A stretch of DNA of 64,000 nucleotides from Limnohabitans radicicola (GTDB lineage: Bacteria > Pseudomonadota > Gammaproteobacteria > Burkholderiales > Burkholderiaceae_C): positions 633,688-697,687 of the forward strand of contig NZ_JACYFT010000001.1 of NCBI RefSeq assembly GCF_014837235.1, given 5' to 3'. Shown one piece after another: positions 1 through 9,408 of the stretch. The notes below the pieces were generated by a model that searched no databases, was not told where the DNA came from, and was given only the letters and a program-made list of their open reading frames with translations. Position 1 is the first letter of the stretch, and each line of letters starts with the position of its first letter. The translations under genes were made by a program, and so were the position numbers.

Positions 1-995
1 ACGCCGGTGAGCGAGCGCATTTGAACGCGGTCCTTGGCATAAGCGAGCGCATTCTGGTAAGCCACTTCGGTCAGGCCCAGCGACTGGTTGCCCACGCCCA
101 GACGGGCGGCGTTCATCATCACGAACATCGCCGCCAGCCCCTTGTTGGGTTGCCCCACCATCGTGCCCACGGCTTCGTCGAGCACCATCTGGCAAGTGGC
201 GTTGCCGTGGATGCCCATCTTGTGCTCCAGGCCACCGCAATAAATGCCGTTGCGCTCGCCGATGCTGCCGTCGGCGGCCACCTTGAACTTGGGCACCAGA
301 AAGAGGCTGATGCCCTTGCTGCCGGGCGGCGCATCGGGCAAACGGGCCAGCACCAGGTGCACGATGTTGGCAGCCATGTCATGCTCGCCCGCGCTGATGA
401 AAATCTTTTGACCGCTCAGGCGGTAGGTGCCGTCGGCCTGCGGCTCGGCCTTGGTGCGCAAGAGGCCCAGATCGGTGCCGCAGTGCGGCTCGGTCAGGCA
501 CATGGTACCCGTCCACTCCCCGCTGGTCAGCTTGGGCAGGTAGAGGGCTTTTTGCTCGGGCGTGCCATGCGCGTGCAGAGCCTCATAAGCGCCGTGCGAC
601 AGACCGGGGTACATGGTCCAGGCCTGGTTGGACGAGTTGAGCATCTCGTAAAAACACTGGTTCACCACAAAGGGCAGGCCCTGACCACCGAACGCGGGAT
701 CGCAGCTGAGCGATGGCCAGCCGCCGGCCACGTACTGCGCGTAAGCGGCCTTGAAACCATCGGGGGCCTTGACCTCGTGCGTGTCACGGTTGAGTGTGCA
801 GCCCTGGGTATCGCCAGAAATGTTCAGCGGAAAGACCACCTCGGCAGCGAACTTGCCCCCTTCTTCGAGCACCGCATTGATGGTGTCGGCATCGGTCTCG
901 GCGTGTGGAGGCAAGGCTTTGAATTCGTCGGTGACGTTGAGCAGCTCGTGCAAGACAAACTGCATGTCACGCAAAGGTGGGTTGTAGACGGGCAT
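1..995 (-). CDS. acyl-CoA dehydrogenase, N-terminal part (truncated by left edge)
   Basis: Reverse-strand translation from ATG at 995: MPVYNPPLRDMQFVLHELLNV...MYPGLSHGAYEALHAHGTPEQKALYLPKLTSGEWTGTMCLTEPHCGTDLGLLRTKA..., typical acyl-CoA dehydrogenase; no stop before window edge. Confidence 0.9.
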   Translation of the reverse strand, partial: MPVYNPPLRDMQFVLHELLNVTDEFKALPPHAETDADTINAVLEEGGKFAAEVVFPLNISGDTQGCTLNRDTHEVKAPDGFKAAYAQYVAGGWPSLSCDPAFGGQGLPFVVNQCFYEMLNSSNQAWTMYPGLSHGAYEALHAHGTPEQKALYLPKLTSGEWTGTMCLTEPHCGTDLGLLRTKAEPQADGTYRLSGQKIFISAGEHDMAANIVHLVLARLPDAPPGSKGISLFLVPKFKVAADGSIGERNGIYCGGLEHKMGIHGNATCQMVLDEAVGTMVGQPNKGLAAMFVMMNAARLGVGNQSLGLTEVAYQNALAYAKDRVQMRSLTG

Positions 996-1034
996 GGTTG
1001 CTCCTTGAGTCTGAAGAAAGGATTGAAAAAGAAA

Positions 1035-1718
1035 TCAGCGTTTGCGGGGCGGAAGGTCCAGCGTTGAACGGTAGCGCTCCAGAATGCGGACAAAGCCTTG
1101 GCGCGCACGGTCTGCTGCGCCAGGCACCTTGAGGAAACGTGCTTCGTAGTGCAACGCGAGAATCAGGCCATGGACTTCGAAGGCCACCTGCAAGGGGTCG
1201 ACTTCGCGCGTGAGGTGTCCCTCCTCCTGCGCCTGCTCTACGGCGCGACGAACAGCCGCCTGCCAACTGGTCACCGAAGACGCCAGGGCATCGCGCACGG
1301 GTCCGGTACGGTCATCGAACTCCACCGCGCCACTGATGTAGATGCAGCCCGAATCGATCTCGTTGGAAGTCTGCACCATCCAGTTGTCAAACATCGCCTG
1401 CAGGCGCGGCACGCCCCGCGCGTGTTGCATCGCGGGGTAAAACACTTCCGACTCGAAGCGGTCGTGGTATTCACGGATCACCGAGATCTGCAATTCTTCG
1501 CGCGAACCGAAGTGGGCAAAGACGCCCGACTTGCTCATGCCCGTGACTTCGGCCAGCGCACCGATGGACAAACCTTCAAGCCCGATCTGCGAAGCCAGAC
1601 CCAGCGCGGCATCGATGATGGCGGCTTTGGTCTGCTGGCCCTTGAGCATGACGCGCTTGCCAGAGTCGGCGCTGTCCGAGGTGCGTTTGGGCAGTGGGGT
1701 GATTTTTCGGAGGTTCAT
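1035..1718 (-). CDS. TetR/AcrR family transcriptional regulator
   Basis: N-terminal HTH IIDAALGLASQIGLEGLSIGALAEVTGMSKSGVFAHFGSREELQ; start taken at MNLRKITPLPK. Confidence 0.88.
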   Translation of the reverse strand: MNLRKITPLPKRTSDSADSGKRVMLKGQQTKAAIIDAALGLASQIGLEGLSIGALAEVTGMSKSGVFAHFGSREELQISVIREYHDRFESEVFYPAMQHARGVPRLQAMFDNWMVQTSNEIDSGCIYISGAVEFDDRTGPVRDALASSVTSWQAAVRRAVEQAQEEGHLTREVDPLQVAFEVHGLILALHYEARFLKVPGAADRARQGFVRILERYRSTLDLPPRKR

Positions 1719-1724
1719 GGGGCA

Positions 1725-1748
1725 AAAATAGAACGGTCGTGCTATTTT
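1725..1748. promoter_or_regulatory. putative TetR operator (imperfect palindrome AAAATAGAACGGTCGTGCTATTTT)
   Basis: 20/24 positions symmetric; lies directly upstream of the TetR start codon at 1718. Confidence 0.65.
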
Positions 1749-1866
1749 GCACGAATTCCGATCTTGCGCACCATGACCTTGCCAGTTTGAGGGTAAATCC
1801 CGAGCCCTACCCTGGGCCATCGGCCGCCAGCCAGCCCCTGAGGCGCTGGCGGCATGGGATGCACGG

Positions 1867-2730
1867 TCAGGCCTTGAAGGCGACCACTTTCTGGGTTTGT
1901 GTGCCCAGGCCATCGATGCCCAGGTGCATCACGTCGCCGCGCTTGAGGTAGACCGGCGCGGGCTTGCCGTCCTTCTTCACCCCCATGCCCACACCGGGAG
2001 GCGTGCCCGTCGTGATGATGTCACCGGGCTCGAGCGTCATGAACTGGCTCACGTAGCTGACCAGCTTGGCCACGCCAAAAATCATGGTCTTGGTGTTGCC
2101 GGTTTGGTAGCGCACGCCGTTCACATCCAGCCACATGCCCAGGGCTTGCGGGTTGGGCACTTCGTCGCGGGTGACCAGCCAGGGGCCAACGGGCCCGAAG
2201 GTATCGCAGCCCTTGCCCTTGTCCCAGGTGCCACCCAGCTCCAGTTGGTATTCGCGCTCACTCACATCATTGACCAGGCAATAGCCGGCCACATGGCTGA
2301 TCGCGTCTTTTTGCGAGACGTAGCGTGCACGGGTGCCGATCACGATGCCCAATTCCACTTCCCAGTCGGTCTTCTTGGAGCCTTTGGGCAGCATGACATC
2401 GTCGTCCGCGCCTTGGATGCAGGAAATCGCCTTGGTGAAAACGATGGGCTCTTTGGGGATCGGCATGCCCGACTCGGCCGCATGGTCGGCGTAGTTCAGA
2501 CCGATGGCGATGAACTTGCTGGTCGACGAAATGGGGGTTCCAAAACGTTTTTTGCCGCGCACCAAAGGCAGTTTGTCAGTCTTGACCTTGGCCAACTTGG
2601 CCAGCGCCTTGTCGTTCAACAGGTCGGGTGTGATGTCCTTGACCACAGCACTCAGGTCACGCAAGCGGCCATCGGTGTCGATCAGACCTGGTTTTTCTTT
2701 GCCGGGTTGGCCATAGCGAACGAGTTTCAT
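1867..2730 (-). CDS. fumarylacetoacetate hydrolase family protein (2,4-diketo-3-deoxy-sugar-acid hydrolase-like)
   Basis: MKLVRYGQPGKEKPGLIDTDGRLRDLS...FIAIGLNYADHAAESGMPIPKEPIVFTKA...GDIITTGTPPGVGMG: FAH family signature. Confidence 0.88.
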   Translation of the reverse strand: MKLVRYGQPGKEKPGLIDTDGRLRDLSAVVKDITPDLLNDKALAKLAKVKTDKLPLVRGKKRFGTPISSTSKFIAIGLNYADHAAESGMPIPKEPIVFTKAISCIQGADDDVMLPKGSKKTDWEVELGIVIGTRARYVSQKDAISHVAGYCLVNDVSEREYQLELGGTWDKGKGCDTFGPVGPWLVTRDEVPNPQALGMWLDVNGVRYQTGNTKTMIFGVAKLVSYVSQFMTLEPGDIITTGTPPGVGMGVKKDGKPAPVYLKRGDVMHLGIDGLGTQTQKVVAFKA

Positions 2731-2753
2731 AAAACCTCTCAGTGTGAAAAAAA

Positions 2754-3512
2754 TCAATACGTGGAACGGCCTCCGGACAGGTCAAAGACCGCGCCGGTGG
2801 AGAAGGAACATTCTTCGGTGCTCAGCCAGGTCACCATGGCGGCGACTTCTTCAGGCTCGCCAAAGCGGTCCATCGGAATTTTGGACAACATGAACTGGAT
2901 GTGCTCAGGCGTCATTTGATCAAAAATCGCCGTCTTCACAGCCGCCGGGGTGACACAGTTCACGCGCACACCTGTGCCGGCCAGCTCTTTGCCCAGCGAT
3001 TTGGTGAGCCCAATCACCGCCGCCTTGCTTGCACTGTAGGCGCTGGCGTTCGGATTACCGTCTTTACCCGCTACCGAAGCGATGTTGACGATGCGGCCGT
3101 AGTTGCGCGCTTTCATGTGCGCACTGAGCTCGCGGCAGCAATGGAACAGGCCATGCACATTCACATCGAAAACCTGCTTCCAGGCCTCCACCGGGTAGTC
3201 CCAGACCTGGGTGTTCGGGCCCGTGATGCCTGCGCTGTTGACCAGCACATCAACCTCCGCCAGAGCAATGGTGTGTGCTGTGGCCCGCACCACCGACGCG
3301 TGATCGGTCACATCGAGCGGCACCGTGTGAACCACGGCTCCGGGCTGCGCGGCTCTCAGCTGCTCAGCAGCAGCGTCCAGACCCGCCGCATCACGGTCCC
3401 AGACGGTGACGCGTGCACCAGAAGCCAGCATGCGCTGAGCAATGGCAAAACCCAGACCGGTGGCACCACCGGTGATGACCGCATGGCGGCCTTTCATGTC
3501 GAGCAAGTTCAT
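2754..3512 (-). CDS. SDR family oxidoreductase
   Basis: TGGATGLGFAIA Rossmann motif, NSAG, YSASKAA active site. Confidence 0.9.
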   Translation of the reverse strand: MNLLDMKGRHAVITGGATGLGFAIAQRMLASGARVTVWDRDAAGLDAAAEQLRAAQPGAVVHTVPLDVTDHASVVRATAHTIALAEVDVLVNSAGITGPNTQVWDYPVEAWKQVFDVNVHGLFHCCRELSAHMKARNYGRIVNIASVAGKDGNPNASAYSASKAAVIGLTKSLGKELAGTGVRVNCVTPAAVKTAIFDQMTPEHIQFMLSKIPMDRFGEPEEVAAMVTWLSTEECSFSTGAVFDLSGGRSTY

Positions 3513-3529
3513 GTGTTCTTTCCGGGCCG

Positions 3530-4279
3530 TCAAATGGTCATGCCACCATCGACCATGTAGGCGTTGCCCGTGGCGAAGATGGACTCGTCCGATGCAAGGA
3601 AGGTGACGATGGGCGCGATCTCCGAGGCCTGCGCCAGCCGACCCATGGGCTGGCGGTTGATGAAGTCCTTGCGCGCCTGCACCGGGTCGGCATAGCTGTT
3701 GATGCGGTCCTGCAGCGAAGGCGTGTCCACGGTGCCGGGGCAAATCGCGTTGCAGCGGATGCCTTGACGCACAAAGTCGGCCGCCACGCTCTTGGTCAGC
3801 CCAATCACAGCCGCCTTGCTGGTGCCATAGATGAAACGGTTGGGCAAGCCTTTGACGCTGGAGCAGACGCTGGCCATGTTGATGATGCTGCCGCCGCGCC
3901 CGTCTGTCTCGAATTGCGCCACCATTTTGGGAATGACCGCCTGGATCATCCAGAACTGCGAGCGCACGTTCAGGTTGAAAGCGAAGTCCCATTCTTCGTC
4001 TTTGGCCTCCACGATGGAGCCGTTGTGCACAAAGCCTGCGCAGTTGAAGACCACATCAATGCGGTCCATGCGGGCCACCTGCGCAGCGATCGCGTTTTTG
4101 TCGAGCACGTTCAGCACCGCAGTGTGCACATTGGCCACACCCTGATACGACTGGAGCAAGTCGGCGTTCACATCGGTGGCATAAACGGTCGCGCCTTCAG
4201 CGGCCATGGCCAGCGCCGCGGCCTGACCGATGCCTTGACCAGCGGCAGTGACCAGTGCGGTTTTTCCTTTGAGTCTCAT
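3530..4279 (-). CDS. SDR family oxidoreductase, BDH2/2-keto-3-deoxy-L-fuconate dehydrogenase-like
   Basis: ALVTAAGQGIGQAAALAMAAEGATVYATDVN...NLNVRSQFWMIQAVIPKM...YGTSKAAVIGLTKSVAADFVRQGIRCNAICPGTVDTPSLQDRI closely resembles the BDH2/DHRS6 subfamily. Confidence 0.82.
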   Translation of the reverse strand: MRLKGKTALVTAAGQGIGQAAALAMAAEGATVYATDVNADLLQSYQGVANVHTAVLNVLDKNAIAAQVARMDRIDVVFNCAGFVHNGSIVEAKDEEWDFAFNLNVRSQFWMIQAVIPKMVAQFETDGRGGSIINMASVCSSVKGLPNRFIYGTSKAAVIGLTKSVAADFVRQGIRCNAICPGTVDTPSLQDRINSYADPVQARKDFINRQPMGRLAQASEIAPIVTFLASDESIFATGNAYMVDGGMTI

Positions 4280-5391
4280 GGGGCTTGGATCTCCAGATGG
4301 GTGATTTGTCTATGCGTGATGGCAGCCCAGTCCCAGGCAATGCCCAAACCGGGCGTTTCTGGCGGATGGGCATAGCCCCCCTCCACTTTCATGCGTGAGG
4401 TGGTGATGTCGTCCAGCTGCGGGATGTACTCGACCCAGGTGGCGTTGGGTACGGCCGCGCACAGACTCACATGCAGCTCCATCAAAAAGTGCGGGCACAC
4501 CGCCACGTCAAATGTTTCGGCCAGATGCGCCGTCTTGATCCAGGGCGTGATGCCACCGATGCGCGCTACATCGGGTTGCACAATGGAGCAGGCACCTTGC
4601 TCCAAGTACTCTCGGAACTGCATGGGGTGGTACATCGACTCACCCACCGCCACGGGGATGGTGGTGTGCTCGCGCAGCTGGCGGTGCCCAGACACATCTT
4701 CTACGGGCAAGGGCTCTTCGATCCAGGCCAGGCCCAGGCCATCGAATGCCCGGGCCCGTCGCACAGCTTCGGCCCGGTTGAAGCCCTGGTTGGCATCGGT
4801 CATCAGTTCAAAACCCGGGCCCACCGCCTCACGCACAGCAGCAAGGCGAGCCACATCTTCGCTCACATGCGGGCGACCGATTTTGATCTTGGCACCTTTG
4901 AAGCCATGCGCCTGGGCTTCCAGGGTCTGGTCCACCAAGGCCTCGGGCGACAAATGCAGCCAGCCGCCTTCGGTGGTGTACAGCGGTACCCGCGCTTGTG
5001 CGCCGCCCAGCAACTTCCACAAGGGCAGCCCCTGGCTTTGCGCCCGCCAATCCCACAAAGCGGTGTCCACACAGGCCAGCGCCAAGCTGGTCATGGCACC
5101 GACAGCGGTGGCGTGGGTGTGGAAAAACAGGTCCTTCCAGATGGCCTCCACCCTGACCGGGTCGCGCCCGATCAAGCGCGATGCCAGGTGGTCCTTGAGC
5201 AAGGCGATGACCGAAGACCCGCCCGTGCCAATGGTGTAGGCATAACCCGTGGCCTCGATGCCGTCGCTGCAGTGCAGCGTGAGCAAAAGGGTTTCCTGCG
5301 TTACGAAAGACTGGATGGCGTCGGTGCGCAAGACCTTGGGCGGCAAATTCACCTGCCGCAGGCTGATGCGCTCGATGGTGACGGTGGACAT
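4276..5391 (-). CDS. mandelate racemase/muconate lactonizing enzyme family protein (enolase superfamily; sugar-acid dehydratase-like)
   Basis: AKIKIG (KxK), DANQGFN, WIEEPLPVED, VAVGES and PHFLMELH motifs; start at MSTVTIERISL. Confidence 0.85.
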   Translation of the reverse strand: MSTVTIERISLRQVNLPPKVLRTDAIQSFVTQETLLLTLHCSDGIEATGYAYTIGTGGSSVIALLKDHLASRLIGRDPVRVEAIWKDLFFHTHATAVGAMTSLALACVDTALWDWRAQSQGLPLWKLLGGAQARVPLYTTEGGWLHLSPEALVDQTLEAQAHGFKGAKIKIGRPHVSEDVARLAAVREAVGPGFELMTDANQGFNRAEAVRRARAFDGLGLAWIEEPLPVEDVSGHRQLREHTTIPVAVGESMYHPMQFREYLEQGACSIVQPDVARIGGITPWIKTAHLAETFDVAVCPHFLMELHVSLCAAVPNATWVEYIPQLDDITTSRMKVEGGYAHPPETPGLGIAWDWAAITHRQITHLEIQAP

Positions 5392-5502
5392 GGCGTGCGG
5401 ATCTTGGCAAACATGAGGACACCCATGTGGGCGGCAGGCATGCGGGTTTGTGCGGGGGAGAAATGGCTTGACCGGCCAATTCTTAACGTGTGATGATTGT
5501 GC

Positions 5503-5519
5503 AACTGGTCTGACCAATT
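5503..5519. promoter_or_regulatory. putative FadR/GntR-type operator AACTGGTCTGACCAATT
   Basis: Perfect TGGTC-T-GACCA inverted repeat with A/T flanks, between divergent enolase-superfamily and GntR genes. Confidence 0.7.
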
Positions 5520-5551
5520 GTCCAATTCACGTTATCCCTGATTCGCGTCGC

Positions 5552-6274
5552 ATGCCCATCCCAACCGCCGAGCCCCAGCGCCTGTACCGCCAGATTGCCG
5601 AGCAACTGCGGCAGCTGATGGCGTCTGGCGAGTTCGCGGTGGGGTCACGACTGCCCGCCGAGCGGGACCTGGCTGTGCAACTCGGTGTGAGCCGCCCCTC
5701 GGTGCGCGAGGCCCTGATCGCGCTCGAAGTCGAAGGCATGATCGAAGTGCGCACAGGTTCGGGCATTTATGTGCAAAGCGCCAAAGCACTCAAGCCCGCT
5801 CTCCCCAAAAAGGTGGGCGATACCCCTGCCGAATGGGGCCCACTCGAAGTGATGAGCGCACGCATCCTGGTCGAGTCAGAAGTCGCTGCACTGGCGGCAC
5901 AAAACGCCCAAAAAAAAGACCTTCAGGCCATCCGCACTGCACTGCAAAAAATGAAGCAGGAAGCGGCCCGGGACGAGGTGCCGCGCCAGGGGGATGAAGC
6001 GTTTCACGAAGCGATTGCACAGGCCTGCGGCAACAGCGTTTTGCTCGACACCGTGCAACGCTTTTGGGAAGCCCGCAACGGACCCCTGTTTGCGCGCCTG
6101 GGCGACTACTTTGAACACCCCGCGTCCTGGCAAGCGGCGATTACCGAACACCAGGCGGTGCTGGATGCCATCGAGGTCAGCAACGCCAACGCTGCCCGCA
6201 AAGCCATGCAAAAGCACCTGAAGCAGGCCCACAAAAGATACAGCGCGAGCTGGCGCCGCGCTCCCGCCCGTTAG
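5552..6274 (+). CDS. FadR/GntR family transcriptional regulator (FCD domain)
   Basis: LYRQIAEQLRQLMASGEFAVGSRLPAERDLAVQLGVSRPSVREALIALEVEGMIEVRTGSGIYV wHTH. Confidence 0.93.
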   Translation: MPIPTAEPQRLYRQIAEQLRQLMASGEFAVGSRLPAERDLAVQLGVSRPSVREALIALEVEGMIEVRTGSGIYVQSAKALKPALPKKVGDTPAEWGPLEVMSARILVESEVAALAAQNAQKKDLQAIRTALQKMKQEAARDEVPRQGDEAFHEAIAQACGNSVLLDTVQRFWEARNGPLFARLGDYFEHPASWQAAITEHQAVLDAIEVSNANAARKAMQKHLKQAHKRYSASWRRAPAR

Positions 6275-6338
6275 CTGCTGGCTACGGGGTATGCAGTTTT
6301 TCTGCGTCAGCCATTTTCAAAACCACAAGGAGACAACG

Positions 6339-7328
6339 ATGAGCAAACGATTCACCCTGAAAACCCTGGCCGCACTGGGCGCTGTTGCGATCGGCTCGAT
6401 GCTGATCAGCACCGGCGCACAGGCTCAGCAAAAACTCAAATGGGCCCACGTGTACGAGACGTCCGAGCCCTACCACATCGACTCGGTCTGGGCCGCTGAA
6501 GAAATCAAAAAACGCAGCAACGGCAAGTTCGACATCCAGGTCTTCCCCGCCTCCACCCTGGGCAAGGAAACCGACATCAACCAGGGCCTGACCCTGGGCA
6601 CGGTGGACATGATCATCAGCGGCACATCGTTTGCTGCCCGCACCTACCCACGCTTTGGCATCGCTTACTACCCCTTCATCTTCCGTGACGCCGACCACCT
6701 GATCGCCTATTCCAAGAGCCCCATCTTCCAGGAGATGGTGAACGACTACCGCGCCAAAACCGGCATCCAGGTCACCGCATACACCTACTACGGCGCACGC
6801 CACACCACCGCACAAAAGCCCTTCACCACCTGCGAAGGCATGAAAGGCCTGAAGATCCGCGTGCCCGATGTGCCCGCCTACACCGCCACCCCCAAGTCCT
6901 GCGGCGCCAATCCCACTCCCATCGCTTTTGCCGAGGTGTACCTGGCCTTGCAAAACGGCACCGTGGATGCACAAGAGAACCCTTTGACCACCATCGAAGC
7001 CAAAAAGTTCTACGAGGTGCAAAAAGCCATCATGCTCACCGGCCACATCGTGGACGGCCTGACGACCCAGATTGCACCGCACCTGTGGAACAAACTGAGC
7101 GACGCCGAGAAGAAGATGTTCACCGAAGTGACGCAGGAAGCGGCCAACCGCTCGACCGCCAAGATCAAGAAGCGTGAAGCCGAACTGGTCGACGAGTTCA
7201 AGAAGAAAGGCCTGCAGATCGTGCAGGTGGACCGCAAGACCTTCCAGGATGCCGTGCTGAAAAACGCCCCTCTGGAATCGATGGGTTACACCAAGGCCGA
7301 CTACGACAAGATCCAGGCCGCTAAATAA
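6339..7328 (+). CDS. dctP: TRAP transporter substrate-binding protein DctP family
   Basis: Signal peptide then LKWAHVYETSEPYHIDSVWAAEEIKKRSNGKFDIQVFPASTLGKETDINQGLTLGTVDM. Confidence 0.92.
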   Translation: MSKRFTLKTLAALGAVAIGSMLISTGAQAQQKLKWAHVYETSEPYHIDSVWAAEEIKKRSNGKFDIQVFPASTLGKETDINQGLTLGTVDMIISGTSFAARTYPRFGIAYYPFIFRDADHLIAYSKSPIFQEMVNDYRAKTGIQVTAYTYYGARHTTAQKPFTTCEGMKGLKIRVPDVPAYTATPKSCGANPTPIAFAEVYLALQNGTVDAQENPLTTIEAKKFYEVQKAIMLTGHIVDGLTTQIAPHLWNKLSDAEKKMFTEVTQEAANRSTAKIKKREAELVDEFKKKGLQIVQVDRKTFQDAVLKNAPLESMGYTKADYDKIQAAK

Positions 7329-7342
7329 GCCTGTGCCACCCT

Positions 7343-7374
7343 GCCAGTCAGGCGCATGCCTGACTGGCCCTTTT
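7343..7374 (+). terminator. intercistronic hairpin (attenuator/mRNA-stabilising) between dctP and dctQ
   Basis: GCCAGTCAGGC-gcat-GCCTGACTGGC perfect 11-bp stem followed by CCTTTT. Confidence 0.75.
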
Positions 7375-7406
7375 GCCTGATTTCTTCCTGAATCCAAGGA
7401 TTCCCC

Positions 7407-7982
7407 ATGAGCGACCTTCCCGATCTGGATGCCATGCCCAAAGTCATGGGCGACGATGGCCAGTTCCATGCCACCGACGACGAAGTCGACCTGTCGGGCA
7501 CCCCCGTCGAAGCCTGGGTGGCACTGGGTTTTTTCTGGCTGCTGGGTGCCACGGTCTTTTACCAGTTCATCACGCGTTACGTGATGAACAACTCGGCCTC
7601 ATGGACCGAAGAAATTGCCCGCTACATGCTGATCGCCACCGTATTCACTGGCGCGACGATCGGTGTGGCCAAGAACAACCACATCCAGGTGGACTTCTTT
7701 TACCGCTTCATGCCCACCTGGCTGTCCCGCTTCATGGGCACACTGGTCGATGTTTTGCGGCTGGCCTTTTTTGCTGCCGCCACCGTATTGACGGGCCAGA
7801 TGATGGACAAGCTGGGCAGCTACAAGATGACCATCATCGACTTGCCCATGAACCTGGTCTACGGCGTGGTCATGGCCGGTTTCGCGGCCATGACACTGCG
7901 CGCCATTTGGGTGGCCCGCGTGCACTGGCAACGAGGCTACACCGTGCTCGAACGACCCGAGTCTGAAATGACCGACCGTTGA
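7407..7982 (+). CDS. dctQ: TRAP transporter small permease DctQ
   Basis: Four hydrophobic helices, SWTEEIARYMLIATVFTGATIGVAKNNHIQVDFF. Confidence 0.9.
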   Translation: MSDLPDLDAMPKVMGDDGQFHATDDEVDLSGTPVEAWVALGFFWLLGATVFYQFITRYVMNNSASWTEEIARYMLIATVFTGATIGVAKNNHIQVDFFYRFMPTWLSRFMGTLVDVLRLAFFAAATVLTGQMMDKLGSYKMTIIDLPMNLVYGVVMAGFAAMTLRAIWVARVHWQRGYTVLERPESEMTDR

Positions 7983-8004
7983 ATCGCCCTTAGAAAGTTA
8001 TCCC

Positions 8005-9399
8005 ATGTTGAAGATTCTTTTTCTCTTTCTGATGAGCGGCGGCATTCCGGTGGCCATTGCCATGGCGGGCGCGTCCTTGCTGTATTTGTTTTTCGTCGAA
8101 AGCTCGCCGCCTTTTGTGGTCATCCACCGCATGGTCTCGGGCATCGACAGCTTTCCACTGCTGGCCGTGCCGTTTTTCATCTTGGCCGGCAACCTGATGA
8201 ACAACGCGGGCATCACCAACCGCATCTACAACTACGCGCTGGCCCTGGTGGGCTGGCTCAAGGGTGGTTTGGGCCACGTCAATGTGGTCGGCTCGGTCGT
8301 TTTTGCCGGCATGAGTGGCACCGCCATTGCCGACGCAGCAGGCCTGGGCACCATCGAGATCAAGGCCATGAAAGACCACGGTTACAGCACCGAATTTGCC
8401 GTCGGTGTGACGGCGGCTTCGGCCACGCTCGGGCCCATCATCCCGCCCAGCTTGCCTTTTGTGATCTACGGCATGATGGCCAATGTGTCCGTGGGTGCGC
8501 TGTTCCTCGCGGGTATCCTGCCCGGCGTGCTCATGGCCATTTTGATGATGCTCACAGTGGCCTTCTTCGCCCACAAGAATGGCTGGGGCGCCGATGTGAA
8601 ATTCGACTGGGCCAAAGTCATCAAGGCTCTGGTCGAAACCGCTGTGGTCATCGGCTGGCCCCTGTCCATCTGGTGGTTGGTCACCCAAATGAACACACCG
8701 CCGCAGATCACGGTCTTTGCAGCCTTGTTCGCCCTGTTCGTCGCTGACAAACTGTTCAACTTCCAGGCTGTGCTGCCCATCATGACGCCTGTGCTGCTGA
8801 TCGGCGGCATGACCACGGGCGTGTTCACCCCGACCGAAGGTGCGATTGCCGCCTGCGTCTGGGCCATTGCGCTGGGTTTCTTCTGGTACCGCACACTCAA
8901 CTTCAAGATGTTCGTGAAGATCTGCTTGGACACGGTGGAGACCACGGCCACTGTGCTGTTCATCGTGGCAGCGGCCAGCATTTTTGGCTGGATGCTCACC
9001 GCCACCGGCGTGACCTCGGCCATCAGCGAATGGGTTTTGGGTTTCACCCAAACACCCTGGATGTTCTTGTTGCTGGCCAACTTGCTGATGCTGTTTGTCG
9101 GCTGCTTCCTCGAACCCACAGCGGCCATCACCATCCTCGTGCCGATCCTGGTGCCGATTTGCCAGAAGCTGGGCATTGACCTGGTGCACTTCGGCCTGGT
9201 CATGGTGCTCAACCTGATGATCGGCTTGCTGCACCCGCCCATGGGCATGGTGCTGTTTGTGCTGGCCCGTGTGGCCCGCCTGAGTGTGGAGGCCACCACC
9301 CGCGCCATCTTGCCTTGGTTGTTCCCTTTGCTGGGTAGCCTGGCCATCATCACCTACTTTCCCAGCTTGGTGCTGTGGTTGCCCAAGCAGTTTTATTGA
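8005..9399 (+). CDS. dctM: TRAP transporter large permease DctM
   Basis: FPLLAVPFFILAGNLMNNAGIT, GMSGTAIADAAGLGTIEIKAM, SATLGPIIPPSLPFVIYG. Confidence 0.95.
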   Translation: MLKILFLFLMSGGIPVAIAMAGASLLYLFFVESSPPFVVIHRMVSGIDSFPLLAVPFFILAGNLMNNAGITNRIYNYALALVGWLKGGLGHVNVVGSVVFAGMSGTAIADAAGLGTIEIKAMKDHGYSTEFAVGVTAASATLGPIIPPSLPFVIYGMMANVSVGALFLAGILPGVLMAILMMLTVAFFAHKNGWGADVKFDWAKVIKALVETAVVIGWPLSIWWLVTQMNTPPQITVFAALFALFVADKLFNFQAVLPIMTPVLLIGGMTTGVFTPTEGAIAACVWAIALGFFWYRTLNFKMFVKICLDTVETTATVLFIVAAASIFGWMLTATGVTSAISEWVLGFTQTPWMFLLLANLLMLFVGCFLEPTAAITILVPILVPICQKLGIDLVHFGLVMVLNLMIGLLHPPMGMVLFVLARVARLSVEATTRAILPWLFPLLGSLAIITYFPSLVLWLPKQFY

Positions 9400-9408
9400 G
9401 GCCTTGCC

